DNA of 64,000 nt from Solidesulfovibrio alcoholivorans DSM 5433 (GTDB lineage Bacteria; Desulfobacterota; Desulfovibrionia; Desulfovibrionales; Desulfovibrionaceae): contig NZ_JNJA01000003.1 in assembly GCF_000702665.1 (NCBI RefSeq), positions 186,001-250,000 on the forward strand. Reading direction: 5' to 3'. Shown piece by piece: positions 37,208 through 46,067 of the stretch (position 1 is the stretch's first letter; each line of letters begins with the position of its first letter). Position numbers and translations under genes: made by a program. The notes under the pieces are model-generated. The model was not told where the DNA came from. It was given only the letters and a program-made list of their open reading frames with translations, and did not search any database.

Positions 37208-38999
37208 CCTCGTCTCCGTTTGCCGTGTCCCCGCCCGCGACGGGAAGCAGTATCGTGGCCAGGGTGCCGCCCTCGGGCCGCGCCGCCAGCACGATCTCCC
37301 CGCCGTGGGCCACGACGATCTTGTGGGCGATGGGCAGCCCGAGCCCGGTGCCGTGGGCCTTGGTGGTGTAATAGGGATCGAAGATCCGGTCCCGGTCGGC
37401 CGCGGCGATGCCGCCGCCTTCGTCGGCCACGGACACGTAGGCCCGGCCGTCCGGGGCCGTGCCCGTGGCCAGCCGCATGACGCCGCCCGTGCCCATGGCT
37501 TGGATGGCATTGAGGCACAAATTGAGCAAGGCCTGGGAAAGCCTGTCCGGGTCGGCCACGATTTCGGGGCCGTCGCCGACGCCGCCCAGGTCCACGGACA
37601 CGCCGCGCGCCACGGCGTCGGGGCGCGTCAGGCGCGCGGCGTGGGCGGCGAGGTCGGACAGGCGCACGGGACGGCGCACGATGTCCGAAGGCCGCGCGAA
37701 TTCGATCAGTTCCGAAATGACGCGGTTTAAGCGGTCCACCTCGCGCACCATGACCTCGGCGGCCTGCCTGTCCTCGCTGCCCGGAGCGAACTTGCCCCCG
37801 AAGTACGCCGCATAGCCACGGATGGAGCTCAGGGGATTGCGGATCTCGTGGGCCACGCCAGCGGCGAGGTGGCCCACGGCGGCGAGCTTTTCGCGCCGCC
37901 GCACCTCGGCTTCCAGACGCCTGACCTCGCGCAGGTCGCGCAGCACCACGAGCGCGCCGATGGTCGTGCCCTCTTCCGTGGCGACCGAGGAAACCGAGAC
38001 GCCAAGGGGCGCGGTCGCGCCCTCGCCCAGGCGCATGTCCATCTCGCGTTCGCCGCCGTCGATGGCGGCGAGCACCCCGGGCGGCAACACGTCGTGGACG
38101 GGACGGCCGGTAAGCTCCCCGGGCGAGACGCCGGCCAGGGCCTCGGCCGCGCCGTTGGCCATGGCCACCTTGCCGTCCGGCGACACGAGCAGGAGCCCCG
38201 CCGGCATGGCCGCCACCACTTCCGAGGCCAGCGCCGTGGTGTGTCGCAACGCCCTGCGTTGTGCCCGGTAGCTCTGCGCCCAGAAAAGTGCCAGCACGCC
38301 GCCAAGCCCAAGCGCCAGCAGCACCGCCGCCGTGATGAGCGTATTCTGCAGGTCCGCCCGTCGTGCGGCCTCGATGGGGGCCACGTCGAGGCCGACGAAG
38401 ATGTCGAGGGGCACGCCGCGCAGGTCGCGCCGGCCGCCCGGTTCATCGCAATCATCGGTGCAGAAAAAGGCTTTGCCGCGCTGCTGCCCGTGGGGAAACA
38501 TCATGCCCATGCCGTGGGGACCGCGGCCGCCGGGCGAAGGCACGAAACGGCGGTAGACCAGGAAAGATTGCCGCTTGTCGTCCTCCTCCCGGGCCAGACG
38601 CCATTTTTCCGTGCTCCCGGGAGCAAGCTGCGCCATGACTTTGGGCGGGAAGAGCTCCTGCCCGATGCGCGCGGCGTCGTTGTGGGCCACGATCTTGCCA
38701 TCGGCGTCGGTCACGGCGATGTAGAAGATGCCCGGCTGGTCGGCCATTTCCTCGAGCAGGTGCTGCAGGCGCACCTCCGCGCCGAAGCCGCCGCGCATGC
38801 CGGTGCGCGCGCCGGCCTCGAAGGACTTGATCAGCGCCGCGCCTTTTTCCAGCAAAAGCTGGGTCATGTACTGCTTTTCCCGGCCCAGGTCGATGACGGC
38901 CATGGCCACAACCACCGCCGCCAGGATCGCGGCCGCGCCGATGACCACGAGCGGCGACGACGCCCCGCCAAAGGGATTTTTCTTGCGAAAGGCCCACAT
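37182..38999 (-). CDS. ZraS-like sensor histidine kinase
   Basis: This 605-residue kinase has two membrane helices (about 17-37 and 218-240) flanking a periplasmic domain, then PAS (about 260-375) and a kinase core with HLAAGVAHEIRNPLSSIRGY. The periplasmic domain carries a Met/His/Cys-rich patch (PHGMGMMFPHG...FFCTDDCDE, around residues 160-190) suited to metal or redox sensing. Its 3' end overlaps the response regulator by 26 nt, so the two form an operon. Its start lies 27 nt from the first of two operator-like repeats. Confidence 0.92.
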   Translation of the reverse strand: MWAFRKKNPFGGASSPLVVIGAAAILAAVVVAMAVIDLGREKQYMTQLLLEKGAALIKSFEAGARTGMRGGFGAEVRLQHLLEEMADQPGIFYIAVTDADGKIVAHNDAARIGQELFPPKVMAQLAPGSTEKWRLAREEDDKRQSFLVYRRFVPSPGGRGPHGMGMMFPHGQQRGKAFFCTDDCDEPGGRRDLRGVPLDIFVGLDVAPIEAARRADLQNTLITAAVLLALGLGGVLALFWAQSYRAQRRALRHTTALASEVVAAMPAGLLLVSPDGKVAMANGAAEALAGVSPGELTGRPVHDVLPPGVLAAIDGGEREMDMRLGEGATAPLGVSVSSVATEEGTTIGALVVLRDLREVRRLEAEVRRREKLAAVGHLAAGVAHEIRNPLSSIRGYAAYFGGKFAPGSEDRQAAEVMVREVDRLNRVISELIEFARPSDIVRRPVRLSDLAAHAARLTRPDAVARGVSVDLGGVGDGPEIVADPDRLSQALLNLCLNAIQAMGTGGVMRLATGTAPDGRAYVSVADEGGGIAAADRDRIFDPYYTTKAHGTGLGLPIAHKIVVAHGGEIVLAARPEGGTLATILLPVAGGDTANGDEDAGENTRG

Positions 39000-39025
39000 G
39001 TCGTTTTCCGTTGGGATGCGACAGC

Positions 39026-39064
39026 CTGTATTTTTTCCATACAGTCCGTCTTATTTTCATACGG
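39026..39064. promoter_or_regulatory. Tandem operator-like inverted repeats in the kinase/DUF2318 divergent region
   Basis: Site 1 (39026-39044) is CTGTAT-N7-ATACAG, a perfect inverted repeat. Site 2 (39046-39064) is CCGTCT-N7-ATACGG, imperfect, with the same 6-7-6 layout. They are exactly 20 bp apart, so they lie on one helix face. They sit about 155-190 bp upstream of the sigma-54 promoter, a usual enhancer position for an NtrC-type activator, and immediately upstream of the kinase gene. Confidence 0.6.
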
Positions 39065-39217
39065 CCAAAGCACCGCACTGTCCAGAAACGCGACGCCCGC
39101 CGTGCCTGCGCCCTGTCCGGCAGGCGGTCGCAAGCGCCTTTGCATGGCCCATTCCATCCGTCTTCCGCCCAGCCGCGCAACGCGATCGCGGCAGGACGCC
39201 AAAGCGTCCCTTGACGT

Positions 39218-39233
39218 TGGCATGTGGGTTGCT
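39218..39233 (+). promoter_or_regulatory. Sigma-54 promoter of the DUF2318/ABC operon
   Basis: TGGCATGTGGGTTGCT matches TGGCAC-N5-TTGCW with one mismatch and the exact GG-N10-GC spacing (GG 39219-39220, GC 39231-39232). Transcription would begin near 39244, about 97 nt before the DUF2318 start. Confidence 0.75.
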
Positions 39234-39340
39234 ATCTCCCTGCGACAAATTCATACTTTTAAAGTCACAATTAGTCGCCGCAGCCGCACGGTCCCCGAAC
39301 TGACGGAAAGCAACCTTCAAACCGTAAAGGAATCCGCACC

Positions 39341-39823
39341 ATGCCCCGATCTTCCAAACGTCCCTGGTCCGGCGTCGCCGCCCTGGCCCTTTTCCTCGCC
39401 CTGGCCGCGGTGTGCGGCCTGCCCGCCCCGGCATCCGCCCTGTTCGGGATGTTTTCCGACACCAAAACCCTTTCGCCCCAGGGCGACGCCGTGGCCATTC
39501 CCCTGGCCGACGTGTCCGACGGCAAGGCGCATTTCTACGTGGTCAGCGCCGGCGGCAAGGAGATCAAGTTCTTCGCGGTCAAAAGCCCCGACGGCAAGGT
39601 GCGCACGGCTTTCGACGCCTGCGACGTCTGCTTCCCCGAGAAAAAGGGCTACCGCCAGGACGGTGAATTCATGGTCTGCGTCAACTGCGGCCGCCGCTTC
39701 CACGTAAGCAAGATCGGCGAGGTCCACGGCGGCTGCAACCCGGCTCCGCTGGCGGCGGAGGCCACGGGCGACACGATTCGCGTGCCCATGGCGGCCCTGA
39801 ACGCCGGCGCGCGCTTTTTCTAG
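39341..39823 (+). CDS. Exported DUF2318 protein with cysteine pairs
   Basis: This 160-residue protein has a signal peptide (about 1-33) and a DUF2318 domain. C94-x2-C97, C113-x2-C116 and C132 (CDVC, CVNC, GGCNP) would hold a metal or Fe-S/heme-type cofactor. DUF2318 proteins recur next to iron-uptake (Ftr1-like) and FtsX-type transport genes, so metal handling at the membrane is likely. AAAGGA precedes the ATG. It leads an operon with an FtsX-type permease and its ATPase. Confidence 0.85.
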   Translation: MPRSSKRPWSGVAALALFLALAAVCGLPAPASALFGMFSDTKTLSPQGDAVAIPLADVSDGKAHFYVVSAGGKEIKFFAVKSPDGKVRTAFDACDVCFPEKKGYRQDGEFMVCVNCGRRFHVSKIGEVHGGCNPAPLAAEATGDTIRVPMAALNAGARFF

Positions 39824-39862
39824 GCCACTGCCCTCCGCAACCGCCCGAGCAAGGAGCCCTGC

Positions 39863-41026
39863 TTGAACATCCTGACCATTCCCCTGCGCAACCTGCGGCG
39901 CAAACTCCTGCGCACGCTGCTGATGGTCGCGGTCTTCTCCATCGGCGTGGCCTCGGTGACCGCCCTGCTCGAACTCTCCAAGGCCGTGGGCGAAAGCCTG
40001 GAGGAAAAGCTCGCCGCCTACGGGGCCAACATCCTGGTCGCGCCCCGCGCCGAAACCCTGTCCGTGAGCTACGGCGGCATGGCGCTCGGCGACGTGTCCG
40101 TGGACATCCGCTCCCTGGCCGAGGACACGACGCTTGCGGCCATAACCGGCATCCACCACCAGGACCGCTTAAGCGCCGTGGCCCCGAAATTCGCCCTGCT
40201 GACCAAGGTGCGCGACACCCCGGTCGGCGTGATCGGCGTGGATTTCGACCAGGAACTGCGCATCAAAAGCTACTGGCATGCCGCGAGCGGCGAGCTGACG
40301 CCGGGCGACGGGCAGGTGCTCGCCGGCGCGGAAGCGGCCGCGCGCCTGCGCCTTGTTCCCGGCGCGCAGGTGGACGTCTCGGGTACGCCTTTCACCGTGG
40401 CCGGCGTGCTCGGCCCCACGGGCTCGGGCGACGACGCCATGCTCTTTGCCGACCTGCACGCCCTGCAACGCGCGGCCGGCCAGGAAAACCGGGTGCATTT
40501 CGTGGAAGTGGCCGCGCTGTGCTCGGGCTGCCCCATCGATGAGATCACGGCACAGCTTGCCGCCGCCCTGCCCGGCACCGACGTCAAGGCCATGGGGCAG
40601 GTGGTCAAAAGCCGCATGATGACCGTGGATTTCGTCAAACGCCTGGCCCTGGCCGTCTCCGGCGTCATCCTGCTCACGGCCTGCGTCATGATCGGGCTGT
40701 CGGTCTTTTCCTCGGTCAACGAACGCAAAAACGAGATCGGCCTGCTGCGTGCCCTGGGCTACTCCAAGTCCGCCATCTTCACGCTCATGAGCCTCGAAGG
40801 TATCAGCCTCGGCCTGCTGGCGGCGGTGTTCGGCCAGGTCATAGGTTATTTCGGGAGCTTCAAACTCATGGCTCTGCTCGACCTCGGCGCGGCCGCGCCC
40901 GTGTTCCTCCCGGCCCAGTTCGCGGCCGTGTTCGCGGCCGTGGCCCTGCTCTCGGCCCTGGCCTCGCTGCCGCCGGCGCTTTCCGCCGCGCGCATCGAAC
41001 CCTCCCAGGCCCTGGTCATGTTGTAG
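39863..41026 (+). CDS. FtsX/MacB-type ABC transporter permease
   Basis: This 387-residue permease has a first helix at about 17-40, a periplasmic domain (about 45-260) and three C-terminal helices (about 265-290, 310-335, 350-375), the MacB/FtsX topology. Such permeases often drive mechanical work at the membrane rather than classic transport. A TTG start at 39863 is supported by AAGGAG six nt upstream. It follows the DUF2318 gene by 39 nt. The cognate ATPase gene is separated from it by about 180 bp that hold a purine tract and a dispersed repeat. Confidence 0.9.
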   Translation: MNILTIPLRNLRRKLLRTLLMVAVFSIGVASVTALLELSKAVGESLEEKLAAYGANILVAPRAETLSVSYGGMALGDVSVDIRSLAEDTTLAAITGIHHQDRLSAVAPKFALLTKVRDTPVGVIGVDFDQELRIKSYWHAASGELTPGDGQVLAGAEAAARLRLVPGAQVDVSGTPFTVAGVLGPTGSGDDAMLFADLHALQRAAGQENRVHFVEVAALCSGCPIDEITAQLAAALPGTDVKAMGQVVKSRMMTVDFVKRLALAVSGVILLTACVMIGLSVFSSVNERKNEIGLLRALGYSKSAIFTLMSLEGISLGLLAAVFGQVIGYFGSFKLMALLDLGAAAPVFLPAQFAAVFAAVALLSALASLPPALSAARIEPSQALVML

Positions 41027-41085
41027 TGGGACGAGAGGTGGAGAGGTGGAGGGGTGGAGAGAGGGAGTGGGAGGGGGATGAAGAA
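41027..41085 (+). repeat. Purine-rich tract after the permease gene
   Basis: This 59-nt stretch is almost only A and G, with repeated GTGGAGAGG-like units, leading directly into a variant-1 dispersed repeat. Several GGG/GGGG runs make a G-quadruplex possible on the sense strand. Confidence 0.6.
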
Positions 41086-41142
41086 ATGCCTCCGGCGGCC
41101 AGAAGGGGCCGGGGGCCCCTCCTGGACCACCCCTTCTAGGGA
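41086..41142 (+). repeat. Dispersed repeat, variant 1, between permease and ATPase genes
   Basis: It reads ATGCCTCCGGCGGCC, AGAAGGGGCC-GG-GGGCCCCTCC, TGGACCACCCC. One base pair of the stem is altered compared with other copies. Unlike those, this copy lies inside an operon rather than at its end. Confidence 0.85.
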
Positions 41143-41205
41143 GGAAAGGGTGTCTTTTTCCAATTGGACTGAACAAAACAAAATAGAGAGAGGAAGGATA
41201 TTGTG

Positions 41206-41877
41206 ATGCTGACCGCTGACGACGTCGTCAAAAGCTACGCCGCCAAGGATGCGGCCGCGCCCGTGCTGCGCGGCGTATCGCTGGCCATCGAACCCGGGCA
41301 GTTCGTGTGCGTCGTGGGCCGTTCGGGCTCGGGCAAGTCCACCCTGCTCAACATCCTCTCCAGCCTGCTCTCCCCGGACGCCGGCAGCGTGCGCTACCAG
41401 GGCCGCGACCTGGCCGCCATGAGCGAGGCCGAGCGCAACCGGCTGCGTGCCACGGATTTCTCCATGGTCTTTCAGATGCACCACCTGCTGCCCTACCTGA
41501 CGGCCCGGGAAAACGTGCTGACGCCCTTCCTTTCCGGCCTGCGCCCGGTCTCCGCCGCACGGCGCAAACGCGCCATGGAATGCCTGGACAGGATGGGGCT
41601 TGCGGACATGGCCCAGCGCCTGCCCGGCGCACTCTCCGGCGGCGAGCGCCAGCGCGTGGCCATCGCCCGGGCGCTCGTCACCGAACCGCGCATCGTCTTC
41701 GCCGACGAACCCACGGGCAGCCTGGACGGCGACACCGGCAGGCAGATCATGGACATTCTCACGGGGCTCAACGCCGAGGGGCTAACCGTGGTCATGGTCA
41801 CCCACGAACCCGCCTATGCGGCCATGGCTTCCCGGGTCATCACCATGCGCGACGGGCACATCCTGGCCGCCGCTTGA
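41206..41877 (+). CDS. ABC transporter ATPase of the MacB/LolD family
   Basis: This 223-residue ATPase has Walker A GRSGSGKS, Q-loop VFQMHHLLPY, signature LSGGERQR, Walker B IVFADEPTGSLD and switch His in VTHEP. It is the natural partner of the FtsX-type permease. A GTG codon directly precedes the chosen ATG; AGGAAGGA lies upstream. The set DUF2318-permease-ATPase is likely an envelope system whose activity follows metal status sensed by the ZraSR-like pair. Confidence 0.92.
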   Translation: MLTADDVVKSYAAKDAAAPVLRGVSLAIEPGQFVCVVGRSGSGKSTLLNILSSLLSPDAGSVRYQGRDLAAMSEAERNRLRATDFSMVFQMHHLLPYLTARENVLTPFLSGLRPVSAARRKRAMECLDRMGLADMAQRLPGALSGGERQRVAIARALVTEPRIVFADEPTGSLDGDTGRQIMDILTGLNAEGLTVVMVTHEPAYAAMASRVITMRDGHILAAA

Positions 41878-41924
41878 CGGAAAACGCCGTTTTGGCGGAG
41901 AGGTCGCGGCATTGCCGCGGCAAA

Positions 41925-41954
41925 TTGACAAAAGCCCTTGCGCCCCTTTAGAAA
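41925..41954 (+). promoter_or_regulatory. Putative sigma-70 promoter of the chemoreceptor gene
   Basis: TTGACA lies at 41925-41930 and TAGAAA at 41949-41954 with an 18-bp spacer, about 54 bp before the MCP start. Confidence 0.5.
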
Positions 41955-42007
41955 CCCTCGATAACGGTATGGAAAACGTCTGGTGCATGACTTGAGGGGA
42001 GTGAGAC

Positions 42008-44062
42008 ATGGGCAATTTGAAGTTGGGAGTGAAACTGGTCGGCGGATTTCTCATCTGCGCCGCCATCACCCTGGCCGTCGGCCTCGTCGGCCTCATGGGG
42101 ATATCGGGGCTCACGAAAAGCCTGAACACGGTTACAGACGTCAACCTGCCGTCCGTACGTGACCTGCAACTGATCAAGATCGCCGGTGAATCCGTTCGCG
42201 TGGCGCAACGGACCCTCAACGTGCCCGGCCTTTCCGCCAAGGATCGGCAACGGCAGTACGACAACATCGCCAACCTGCGCGACAGCTATCGCAAGGCCTG
42301 GGAAGAATACGAGGGCCTGCCCAAGTCCCAGGAAGCCGAACGCATCTGGCGGGACTTCGTGCCGGCCTGGCAGGAATGGGTCAAGGTCAACAATGGCACG
42401 TTCGACCTAGCCAGGGAATGGGACAAGTCCGACATCGACGATCCCGACGCCCTGGAAAAGATATTCGAAAAATTTCGCGGCGACCACTACAAGCTCCTGG
42501 CCGACGCCCAGGCCCTGGCCTTTTCCGGCACGCCCCTGACGGGTGGGGACGACGCGACCCAATGCAACTTCGGCAAATGGCTCGACAGCGAGGGGCGCGA
42601 CAGCGCCAACCCGGTCTTCAAGAAGACGTTGGCGGAACTCCACGGCATCCACGACAAACTGCACCGCGCCGTGGGCAAGCTCAAGGAACTGGCTGCGAAA
42701 AACGCCCCACGCGAGGAACTGGCCGCCGTCGTGCGTACGGACATCACGCCGGCCGTGGAAACGACCATCGCCCACTTCAACACCCTGTTGCAGGAGATCG
42801 CCCGCGTTTCCGCCATCTGCGACAAGATGCGCAATGAGACCATGGTCAACGTGCGCCCCAAGCAGATCCGCTGCTTCGAACTGCTCGACCGGCTGATGGC
42901 CGATTCCCTGGCCTCTGCGCAGCAGGGCAAGACCGACGCCGACGCCGAGGCGCGGCGCGCTTCGGTCATGTCCATGTCAGGCATCGGCATCGGCGTGGTG
43001 CTGGCAGTGCTCCTTGGCATTTTCATCTCGCGCATGATCACGAGGCCCGTGCTTGTCGGCGTGCAGGCCGCGGAAGGACTGGCCGAGGGCGACCTCAACC
43101 AGCGCATCGACCTGGAGCAGGAAGACGAAATCGGCGCATTGGCCGCCGCGCTGCGCCATATGATCGCCAAGCTGCGCGAGGTGGTCGGGCAGGTCCAATC
43201 CGGCGCGGAAAACGTGGCCTCAGGCTCCGAGGAACTTTCGGCCACGACGCAAAGCCTGTCCCAGGGCGCGACCGAACAGGCGGCCAACGTCGAGGAAATT
43301 TCCTCCTCCATGGAAGAAATGGCCGCCAACATCCGCCAGAATGCGGACAACGCCAAGCAGACCGAGCAGATCGCCCTGGCCACAGCCAAGGACGCCCAAA
43401 GCGGCGGCGAGGCCGTGGCCAAGACCGTTTCGGCCATGAAACAGATCGCGGAAAAAATCGGCATCATCGAGGAAATCGCCCGCCAAACCAACCTGCTGGC
43501 CTTAAATGCCGCCATCGAGGCCGCCCGGGCCGGCGAGCACGGCAAGGGCTTCGCCGTGGTGGCCGCCGAGGTCAGAAAGCTCGCCGAACGCAGCGGCAAC
43601 GCCGCCGGCGAGATCAGCGAGCTGTCCTCGACGAGCGTCGAGATCGCCGAAAAGGCCGGTGGCCTGCTGGCCAAGATCGTGCCCGACATCCAGCGCACGG
43701 CCGAATTGATCCAGAAAATCGCGGCCTCGAGCGTGGAGCAAAACGCCGGCGCCGAACAGGTCAACCGGGCCATCCAGCAGCTCGACCAGGTGGTGCAGCA
43801 AAACGCTTCGGCTTCCGAAGAGATGGCTTCCACGGCCGAGGAACTCTCGAGCCAGGCGTTGCAACTCCAGGAAACCGTGTCCTACTTCCGTCTGGACGCC
43901 ATGACCATGCGCCACCGCGCCGCGCCGCAAAAAGCCCTGGCCGCAGCCAGGCCCGCGCGCAAGCCGGCAGCACAGAAGGCGGCAGCCCCCCGCAAGCCGG
44001 CCAAGGGCATTTCCCTGGATCTTGGCGCGGAAGCCTCGGACGACGATTTCGAACGATTCTAG
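42008..44062 (+). CDS. Methyl-accepting chemotaxis protein with a periplasmic CZB-like zinc site
   Basis: This 684-residue receptor has TM1 (about 10-32), a periplasmic region (about 33-317), TM2 (about 318-341), HAMP (about 343-395) and a signalling domain with the hairpin tip [21 protein letters not shown]. Inside the periplasmic region H160, C186 (CNFGKWL), H215 and H219 match the 3His/1Cys ligand set of CZB domains, which are usually cytoplasmic. The C-terminus is a basic Ala/Pro linker ending DFERF, resembling the CheR-binding pentapeptide. It stands alone, 10 nt from the convergent DUF1566 gene. Confidence 0.92.
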   Translation: MGNLKLGVKLVGGFLICAAITLAVGLVGLMGISGLTKSLNTVTDVNLPSVRDLQLIKIAGESVRVAQRTLNVPGLSAKDRQRQYDNIANLRDSYRKAWEEYEGLPKSQEAERIWRDFVPAWQEWVKVNNGTFDLAREWDKSDIDDPDALEKIFEKFRGDHYKLLADAQALAFSGTPLTGGDDATQCNFGKWLDSEGRDSANPVFKKTLAELHGIHDKLHRAVGKLKELAAKNAPREELAAVVRTDITPAVETTIAHFNTLLQEIARVSAICDKMRNETMVNVRPKQIRCFELLDRLMADSLASAQQGKTDADAEARRASVMSMSGIGIGVVLAVLLGIFISRMITRPVLVGVQAAEGLAEGDLNQRIDLEQEDEIGALAAALRHMIAKLREVVGQVQSGAENVASGSEELSATTQSLSQGATEQAANVEEISSSMEEMAANIRQNADNAKQTEQIALATAKDAQSGGEAVAKTVSAMKQIAEKIGIIEEIARQTNLLALNAAIEAARAGEHGKGFAVVAAEVRKLAERSGNAAGEISELSSTSVEIAEKAGGLLAKIVPDIQRTAELIQKIAASSVEQNAGAEQVNRAIQQLDQVVQQNASASEEMASTAEELSSQALQLQETVSYFRLDAMTMRHRAAPQKALAAARPARKPAAQKAAAPRKPAKGISLDLGAEASDDDFERF

Positions 44063-44072
44063 GAACGCCGCT

Positions 44073-45095
44073 TCAGGACGCGGGCCCGGCCACGGGCCAG
44101 ACCAGGAAATCGCGACCGGCCTTGAAGCCCACGCCCACCGCCCCCTTGTGGAGATAGAGGGCGTGGGCCCAGGCCGGATCGAAAGCGCTGGTGGTCGCGG
44201 ACCAGTAGACCTCCCCCACCGCCGTAAAGGGATGCCCGGCAGGCAGCGCCGGCGCGGCCCGGCAGGCAGCGACCAGGGATTCCAGTTCATTGATGTTCGG
44301 CAGCCGCCAGCCGCCGCCCTGGTAGCGGGCGGCCACGGCGAGCGCCTCCTCCCAGGTCGCCGCGCCCGGACCTGTGTCGGCGCGGCCGGCCCAGACGAGC
44401 CCCGTCACCCGGTCAAGGACGCCCTCCCGGCCCTTTGGGGCCGGCACGAAACGCGGCGTCGGCCAGGGCGTTCCCGAACGAAGCTCCCCGTCCTGTCCCG
44501 TCCCGGCGCAGGGGGTTTCACGGCCCGCCGCATCGCGGCACCACGTCTGGCCGGTGCGCGGCAACAGGCAAGCCCCGGCCACGGGCCAACACAGGCAGTC
44601 CTGGTCCTTTTTCCCGTAGAACATCCTGCCGCCTTCGAAATGCACGTACCAGGCGTAGCCAGGGGCGGGCGCGGCCGTGGTGGACGTCCAATGCCAGCCG
44701 GCAAAGACGTTTTCAAAGGGGTGGCCGGCAGGCAGGGAGGGGCGGGACTGGCCGTAGGAGACAAGGCTGCGCAGTTCGCGCCGGTTGGGCAGCCGCCAGT
44801 CCGTGCGGCCGAGGACGGCGTCGGCGGCCATGCGCGCGGCGGCGGCAAGGGCGCTTTCCCAGGGCATGGGGAAGCCGGCGATGCCTGCGTCGACGGGCCA
44901 GACGAGGCCCGTGGCCGTATCCTGGACAAGGCCCGTGCCGACGGCCGCAAACCGGGGCGCATGCCGTCCCGCGGCGTGGGGAAAGGCGGCGTCCTGGCCG
45001 CTGCCCGGGCAGGGCGTCTCCCGGCCGGACCCGTCATGGCAGCGCGTCTGGTCGGTCGGCGACACCGGCGAAACGAAAGCGCGTGCAGCGTCCAT
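44073..45095 (-). CDS. Protein with two DUF1566 (Lcl C-terminal-like) repeats
   Basis: This 340-residue protein carries the DUF1566 pattern twice. The first is WRLPNRRELRSLVSYG...WTSTTAA (about 95-165) and the second WRLPNINELESLVAAC...YWSATTSAF (about 260-315). Each repeat is preceded by TG-L-VW and a CxG-GRETPC stretch. Family members resemble C-type-lectin-like folds and are common in Deltaproteobacteria; the ligand is unknown. There is no obvious signal peptide from the chosen ATG 45095, so a longer N-terminus is possible. Confidence 0.75.
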   Translation of the reverse strand: MDAARAFVSPVSPTDQTRCHDGSGRETPCPGSGQDAAFPHAAGRHAPRFAAVGTGLVQDTATGLVWPVDAGIAGFPMPWESALAAAARMAADAVLGRTDWRLPNRRELRSLVSYGQSRPSLPAGHPFENVFAGWHWTSTTAAPAPGYAWYVHFEGGRMFYGKKDQDCLCWPVAGACLLPRTGQTWCRDAAGRETPCAGTGQDGELRSGTPWPTPRFVPAPKGREGVLDRVTGLVWAGRADTGPGAATWEEALAVAARYQGGGWRLPNINELESLVAACRAAPALPAGHPFTAVGEVYWSATTSAFDPAWAHALYLHKGAVGVGFKAGRDFLVWPVAGPAS

Positions 45096-45142
45096 GCGCC
45101 CGACATACGCCCGTTGCGGCCGCAAGACCAGACGCGCGACGT

Positions 45143-45601
45143 TCAGCCCGCGACGAAGCCCCGGCTTTCGATAATGTCCCAGGCGAGGCAGGCGGCGTCG
45201 CGCACCAGGGGCACGCAGACCGTGTGAAAGCGGCGCTCGCGGTTGGCCAACTCCAGCCCTTCCGGCGTCGAGGGGTCGAGGCCGATGAGGTCGCGGCAAA
45301 TAATCGAGCCGTGACGTTCGAAAAAGCGGTCGTAAATGACCTTGGTCCGGGCATAGGTGGCCGTCTTGGCCGCCCTGCCGTCCGGGCCGCCGCCACCGCC
45401 GAAAAGCCCCAGCGCCATGACCGCGCCGGACACCGCGCCACACACGCCCCCCCGGGCCATGCCCACGCCGAATCCCGTGGCCAGCCGCACGGCCAGGGCC
45501 GCGTCGAGGCCGGCCGGCCCGCACAAGGACAGCAGCACGGACTGGCAACAGTTGTAGCCCCCGGCGAAATGGCCGACGGCCACGCTCCCCGCATCGGACA
45601 T
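45143..45601 (-). CDS. C_GCAxxG_C_C family protein
   Basis: This 152-residue protein has the redox-type cysteine pattern of PF09719: YNCCQSVLL, the central GGVCGAVSGAVMALG and a later SIICRDLIG with a further Cys (FHTVCVPLV). Members are putative metal- or redox-active proteins common in anaerobes. AGGAGG precedes ATG 45601. A terminator separates it from the feoA pair upstream, so it is probably its own unit. Confidence 0.85.
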   Translation of the reverse strand: MSDAGSVAVGHFAGGYNCCQSVLLSLCGPAGLDAALAVRLATGFGVGMARGGVCGAVSGAVMALGLFGGGGGPDGRAAKTATYARTKVIYDRFFERHGSIICRDLIGLDPSTPEGLELANRERRFHTVCVPLVRDAACLAWDIIESRGFVAG

Positions 45602-45684
45602 GACAGCCTCCTCTCCCAACCGGAAAACCTGTTTCCATCGGAATTACCCGACCTCCCGCACAGGGGCAAGAGGGCTGACGACAA

Positions 45685-45720
45685 CAAAAAAGCCCCGGCT
45701 CCCTTTGCGGGGGCCGGGGC
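45685..45720 (-). terminator. Terminator of the feoA pair
   Basis: GCCCCGGC and GCCGGGGC form the stem. On the minus strand it is followed by CTTTTTTGTTGTC. It begins about 18 nt after the second feoA stop codon. Confidence 0.85.
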
Positions 45721-45737
45721 CATGTCTTGCGAAAGCC

Positions 45738-45989
45738 TTACAGCGGCGTGACGGCGATGTGGTCGGCTTCGTTGTTGCGAAGCGTCAAGGTAAAGTCGCG
45801 CAGGCGCAGGGCCACGGGGTCCTTAAGCGGCGCGCGCCCGATCACGGACACTTCGGTGCCCGGCACAAGGCCCATGTCGCGCAAGCGCCTGCCGAGCTCG
45901 CCCTGCGCCTCCACCCGGCAAATGCGGGCCCGCTGCCCGACCTGCATCTGCCGCAGGCCAATGCACGCGGCCGAAATTTCCTGGTCCAT
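45738..45989 (-). CDS. feoA: FeoA-domain protein, second copy
   Basis: This 83-residue SH3-like protein has the FeoA pattern GQRARICRVEAQGELGRRLRDMGLVPGTEVSVIGRAPL. FeoA normally assists the ferrous transporter FeoB. It follows the first feoA on the same strand, separated by about 80 bp, and no feoB is in the window. It is probably part of the same Fur-controlled transcript and is followed by a good terminator. The start at 45989 has AGGAGTCGGC upstream. Confidence 0.88.
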   Translation of the reverse strand: MDQEISAACIGLRQMQVGQRARICRVEAQGELGRRLRDMGLVPGTEVSVIGRAPLKDPVALRLRDFTLTLRNNEADHIAVTPL

Positions 45990-46067
45990 GCCGACTCCTT
46001 GAGGAAGAAAAAAAAGGAACTGCTCCCGCAGGCCGCGCCTGCGCGTCAGATCGCCCGGGCCGTGCGC

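Noticed and set aside
41027..41085. The purine tract as a simple tandem repeat or CRISPR-like array
   Set aside because: Units are irregular with no unique spacers, and similar A/G-rich DNA recurs before other copies of the dispersed element.
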